Assembly: GCA_002448495.1 (NCBI GenBank)
Contig: DJYL01000187.1
Coordinates: forward strand, 1 to 6,695
Direction of reading: 5' to 3'
Source: Pseudoselenomonas ruminantium
GTDB lineage: Bacteria; Bacillota; Negativicutes; Selenomonadales; Selenomonadaceae
Length of the DNA: 6,695 nt
Shown: in pieces, positions 4,778 through 6,695 of the stretch
How the letters are laid out: every line of letters starts with the position of its first letter
Position numbering within the stretch: position 1 is the first letter of the stretch
The notes under the pieces: generated by a model
Database searches by the model: none
What the model saw: the letters and a program-made list of their open reading frames with translations, nothing else
What the model was told of the DNA's origin: nothing
Program-made: the position numbers and the translations under genes

Positions 4778-6695
4778 CTAACACCGCCCATACTTCTCAC
4801 ACATAGCCTTCAGGTCTGCCGGTTCCAATTCCAGCAGATAATCCGGCTTCAGGCACCATTTCCAATTAAGCCCCACGGTGCCGGGCGTATTCATGCGCCC
4901 GCGCTCGTCAAGCCCCAAAAGGTCCTGCATCGGTACAATCGCCAGCCTTGCCTCCGAAGCAAGCGCAAAATTTATCAGCCCCCTGGCAATATCCCTTGGC
5001 CGTTCAATTTTCTTATGCAGGAGCGATGTCACTGCCGCCCGCGTGCACTCATCAATATCATGCTCATACCAGCCCACGGTGGTATTGTTGTCGTGCGTGC
5101 CGGTATAGACGATGCTGTTTTCCGGCGCCACAAAACCCAGCCTGCCCTGCTCATTGAAGTGCAGGGTAAAGTGCAGCACCTTCATGCCGGGGAAGCCGCA
5201 GTCTTCCCGCAAAGCCTCCACCTCATCGGTGATGATGCCCAAATCTTCAGCCACGATTTCCATGCCGCCGATTTCCTTTTGGATGACATCAAAGAACGCC
5301 TTGCCCGGTCCCTTGCGCCAATGTCCGTTGATGGCAGTCTCCGCCTTGCCGTCTACTTCCCAATAGGATTCAAAGCCACGGAAATGGTCAATACGCACCA
5401 TATCCACCAGTTTGGACAGATTCTTGAAGCGCTTCTTCCACCAGCCGTAGTTTTCCTGCTCCATAGCCTTCCAGTCATACTGGGGATTGCCCCAGAGCTG
5501 GCCGGTCGCGCTGAAGTAATCGGGCGGAACACCGGCTACGGTCTTGGCCGTACCGTCCTCGTTCAAATCAAAGAGTTTCTGGTTTGCCCAGACATCGGCG
5601 CTGTCATGGGAGATGAAGATGGGCATATCCCCCATAATCTTTATGCCCTTTTCCCTGGCGTATTCGTGGAGTTTATGCCACTGCTTATGGAAGATAAACT
5701 GCACGAATTTGGCATAACCGATATTGTCCGCCAGACGCTCGGCCAAGTTCTTCAAAGCCTTGGAATCGCGGCTGCGGATGGGTTCCGGCCACTGGAACCA
5801 TGCCTTGTTCTTGAATTCCTTCTTAGCGGCATCAAAGAGGGCATAATCGTCCAGCCAGTACGCTTCTTCCTCTACAAAGGCCTGGAACTGCCCCTTGATT
5901 TCCACGTCCTTGGATTTCTGGAACTCCGCCCATGCCCGCTTGAAGCATTTGAGCTTGAAAGCAATAACCCGCTCAAAGTCAATAAAGGAGGACTTGCTGG
6001 TATAGGGAACCCGTGCTTCTGCCGGCTTCAGCCACTCATTTTGCAGCAGCTCATCTATATCAATGAGCAGCGGATTGCCCGCGAAGGCCGAAGGCGACTG
6101 ATAGGGCGAATACCCAAAGCCCACAGGGCCTAAAGGCAGAATCTGCCAAACCTTCTGCCCGGCAGATGCCAGAAAGTCCACGAACTTATAGGCCTCTTTG
6201 CCCAAATCCCCCACGCCGTATTTGGACGGCAGGGACGTCGGATGCAGGAGGATGCCTGCGCCCCTTGCAAATTTCTTGGGCAGCGGCTCATATTCGAGCA
6301 GCCTGCCGGTAAGCGGCGGCAGCTTCAGCGTGAGTTTCCCGCGCACGGAAGTCACCCGTTCCGGCTGATGTTCCTTGTCTGTCACCATATCGACAAAGGT
6401 ACCATCGGCAAAGTCGCTGATGTCGAGCACCACCGTATGCCGTTCCGTACGGCTGCGGTTGAAGACCGCAATATAGGCGCCGTTATCCGCATCCGCCCCA
6501 AAGACATCATGGCCGCTGCGCACGACCCGGGCAAAGGCCAGTACATCCCCTTCCGCCGTAAGCGGAAGCAGTTCGCCGGTCTGCAGGGCATCATGTTCAT
6601 TGCGGGACTTGATGATGGTGCGGTAGTATTCCCGCAGTTCCTCATCACCGCCTGTCCACTTGTAAGGACGACGGTTGGTCGGGTCCTTGAACCCT
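4778..6695 (-). CDS. malQ: GH13-GH77 fusion: amylase/pullulanase-like C-terminus joined to 4-alpha-glucanotransferase (MalQ), 5' end outside window
   Basis: The visible 638 residues read without a stop to the window edge, so the start is outside; an internal GTG at 6523 is not it. Residues 1 to about 137 look like the end of a GH13 alpha-amylase/neopullulanase-type enzyme. They hold DPTNRRPYKW, the helix EELREYYRTIIKSRNEHDAL, then a beta-sandwich ending LTGRLLEYEP. From about residue 142 a full GH77 domain begins ARGAGILLHPTSLPS. It has the nucleophile D436 in RIDHFRGFE, acid/base E483 in VAEDLG, D535 in THDNNT, and RMNTPGT near the end. GH77 transfers maltodextrin segments between alpha-1,4-glucans, and the GH13 part would cut or debranch them, so the protein probably processes glycogen or imported starch fragments in the cytoplasm. 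Similar fusions are annotated as bifunctional debranching enzyme/4-alpha-glucanotransferase. The GH13 subfamily cannot be settled without its missing catalytic part. Confidence 0.93.
   Translation of the reverse strand, partial: GFKDPTNRRPYKWTGGDEELREYYRTIIKSRNEHDALQTGELLPLTAEGDVLAFARVVRSGHDVFGADADNGAYIAVFNRSRTERHTVVLDISDFADGTFVDMVTDKEHQPERVTSVRGKLTLKLPPLTGRLLEYEPLPKKFARGAGILLHPTSLPSKYGVGDLGKEAYKFVDFLASAGQKVWQILPLGPVGFGYSPYQSPSAFAGNPLLIDIDELLQNEWLKPAEARVPYTSKSSFIDFERVIAFKLKCFKRAWAEFQKSKDVEIKGQFQAFVEEEAYWLDDYALFDAAKKEFKNKAWFQWPEPIRSRDSKALKNLAERLADNIGYAKFVQFIFHKQWHKLHEYAREKGIKIMGDMPIFISHDSADVWANQKLFDLNEDGTAKTVAGVPPDYFSATGQLWGNPQYDWKAMEQENYGWWKKRFKNLSKLVDMVRIDHFRGFESYWEVDGKAETAINGHWRKGPGKAFFDVIQKEIGGMEIVAEDLGIITDEVEALREDCGFPGMKVLHFTLHFNEQGRLGFVAPENSIVYTGTHDNNTTVGWYEHDIDECTRAAVTSLLHKKIERPRDIARGLINFALASEARLAIVPMQDLLGLDERGRMNTPGTVGLNWKWCLKPDYLLELEPADLKAMCEKYGRC

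Noticed and set aside
5015..6133. Long open frame on the + strand (372 codons) inside the GH13-GH77 gene
   Set aside because: It is antisense to a strongly recognised GH77 coding region, has no recognisable domain in its translation, and is explained by codon bias of the true frame.
6382..6648. Open frame of 88 codons on the - strand in a second frame
   Set aside because: It overlaps the GH13-like part of the fusion in another frame and shows no domain similarity.

Overview
The window is about 50% GC and every gene I can support lies on the minus strand, so in gene order it reads from position 6695 down to 1. No rRNA, tRNA, CRISPR array, insertion sequence or origin is visible. Gene content points to a low-to-mid-GC Firmicute-type anaerobe. 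It combines a LicT-type antiterminator, an OmpR/ArlR-like two-component pair, strong GGAGG ribosome sites, and a GH13-GH77 fusion of the kind I associate with Selenomonadales/Negativicutes. The organism assignment is an inference, not something the sequence proves.

Layout in transcription order. (1) 6695-4778: the 3' part of a large fusion gene. It has the C-terminal end of a GH13 alpha-amylase/pullulanase-like enzyme joined in frame to a complete GH77 4-alpha-glucanotransferase (MalQ). A strong hairpin at 4762-4716 follows. (2) 4562-3269: a two-gene unit with its own good promoter. A LysR-type regulator is followed one base later by a hot-dog thioesterase that carries the FlK (fluoroacetyl-CoA thioesterase) catalytic triad spacing. 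(3) 3179-1052: a response regulator and a membrane histidine kinase overlapping by 17 bases. (4) 1051-786: a structured leader, and 785-1: a BglG/LicT-family antiterminator whose last few residues fall outside the window.

The most interesting stretch is the 266-base leader of the antiterminator gene. It holds a good sigma70-type promoter, then a ribonucleic antiterminator (RAT) element. The RAT matches the known BglG/LicT target and has a compensatory base-pair change in its stem. Next is a second hairpin that starts with the last two bases of the RAT and hides a strong Shine-Dalgarno sequence. That sequence belongs to a 10-codon mini-ORF, and the mini-ORF ends inside the 5' arm of an intrinsic terminator. 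The gene is therefore very likely autoregulated by antitermination. The arrangement also suggests that translation of the mini-ORF could couple RAT binding to terminator opening, which would be unusual.

The units share no obvious single pathway. The two ends concern sugar use: alpha-glucan processing by the GH13-GH77 fusion, and a PTS-responsive antiterminator that presumably controls a sugar (often beta-glucoside) PTS operon beyond position 1. The middle holds a two-component system with unknown stimulus and a LysR/thioesterase pair that probably deals with an acyl-CoA metabolite.
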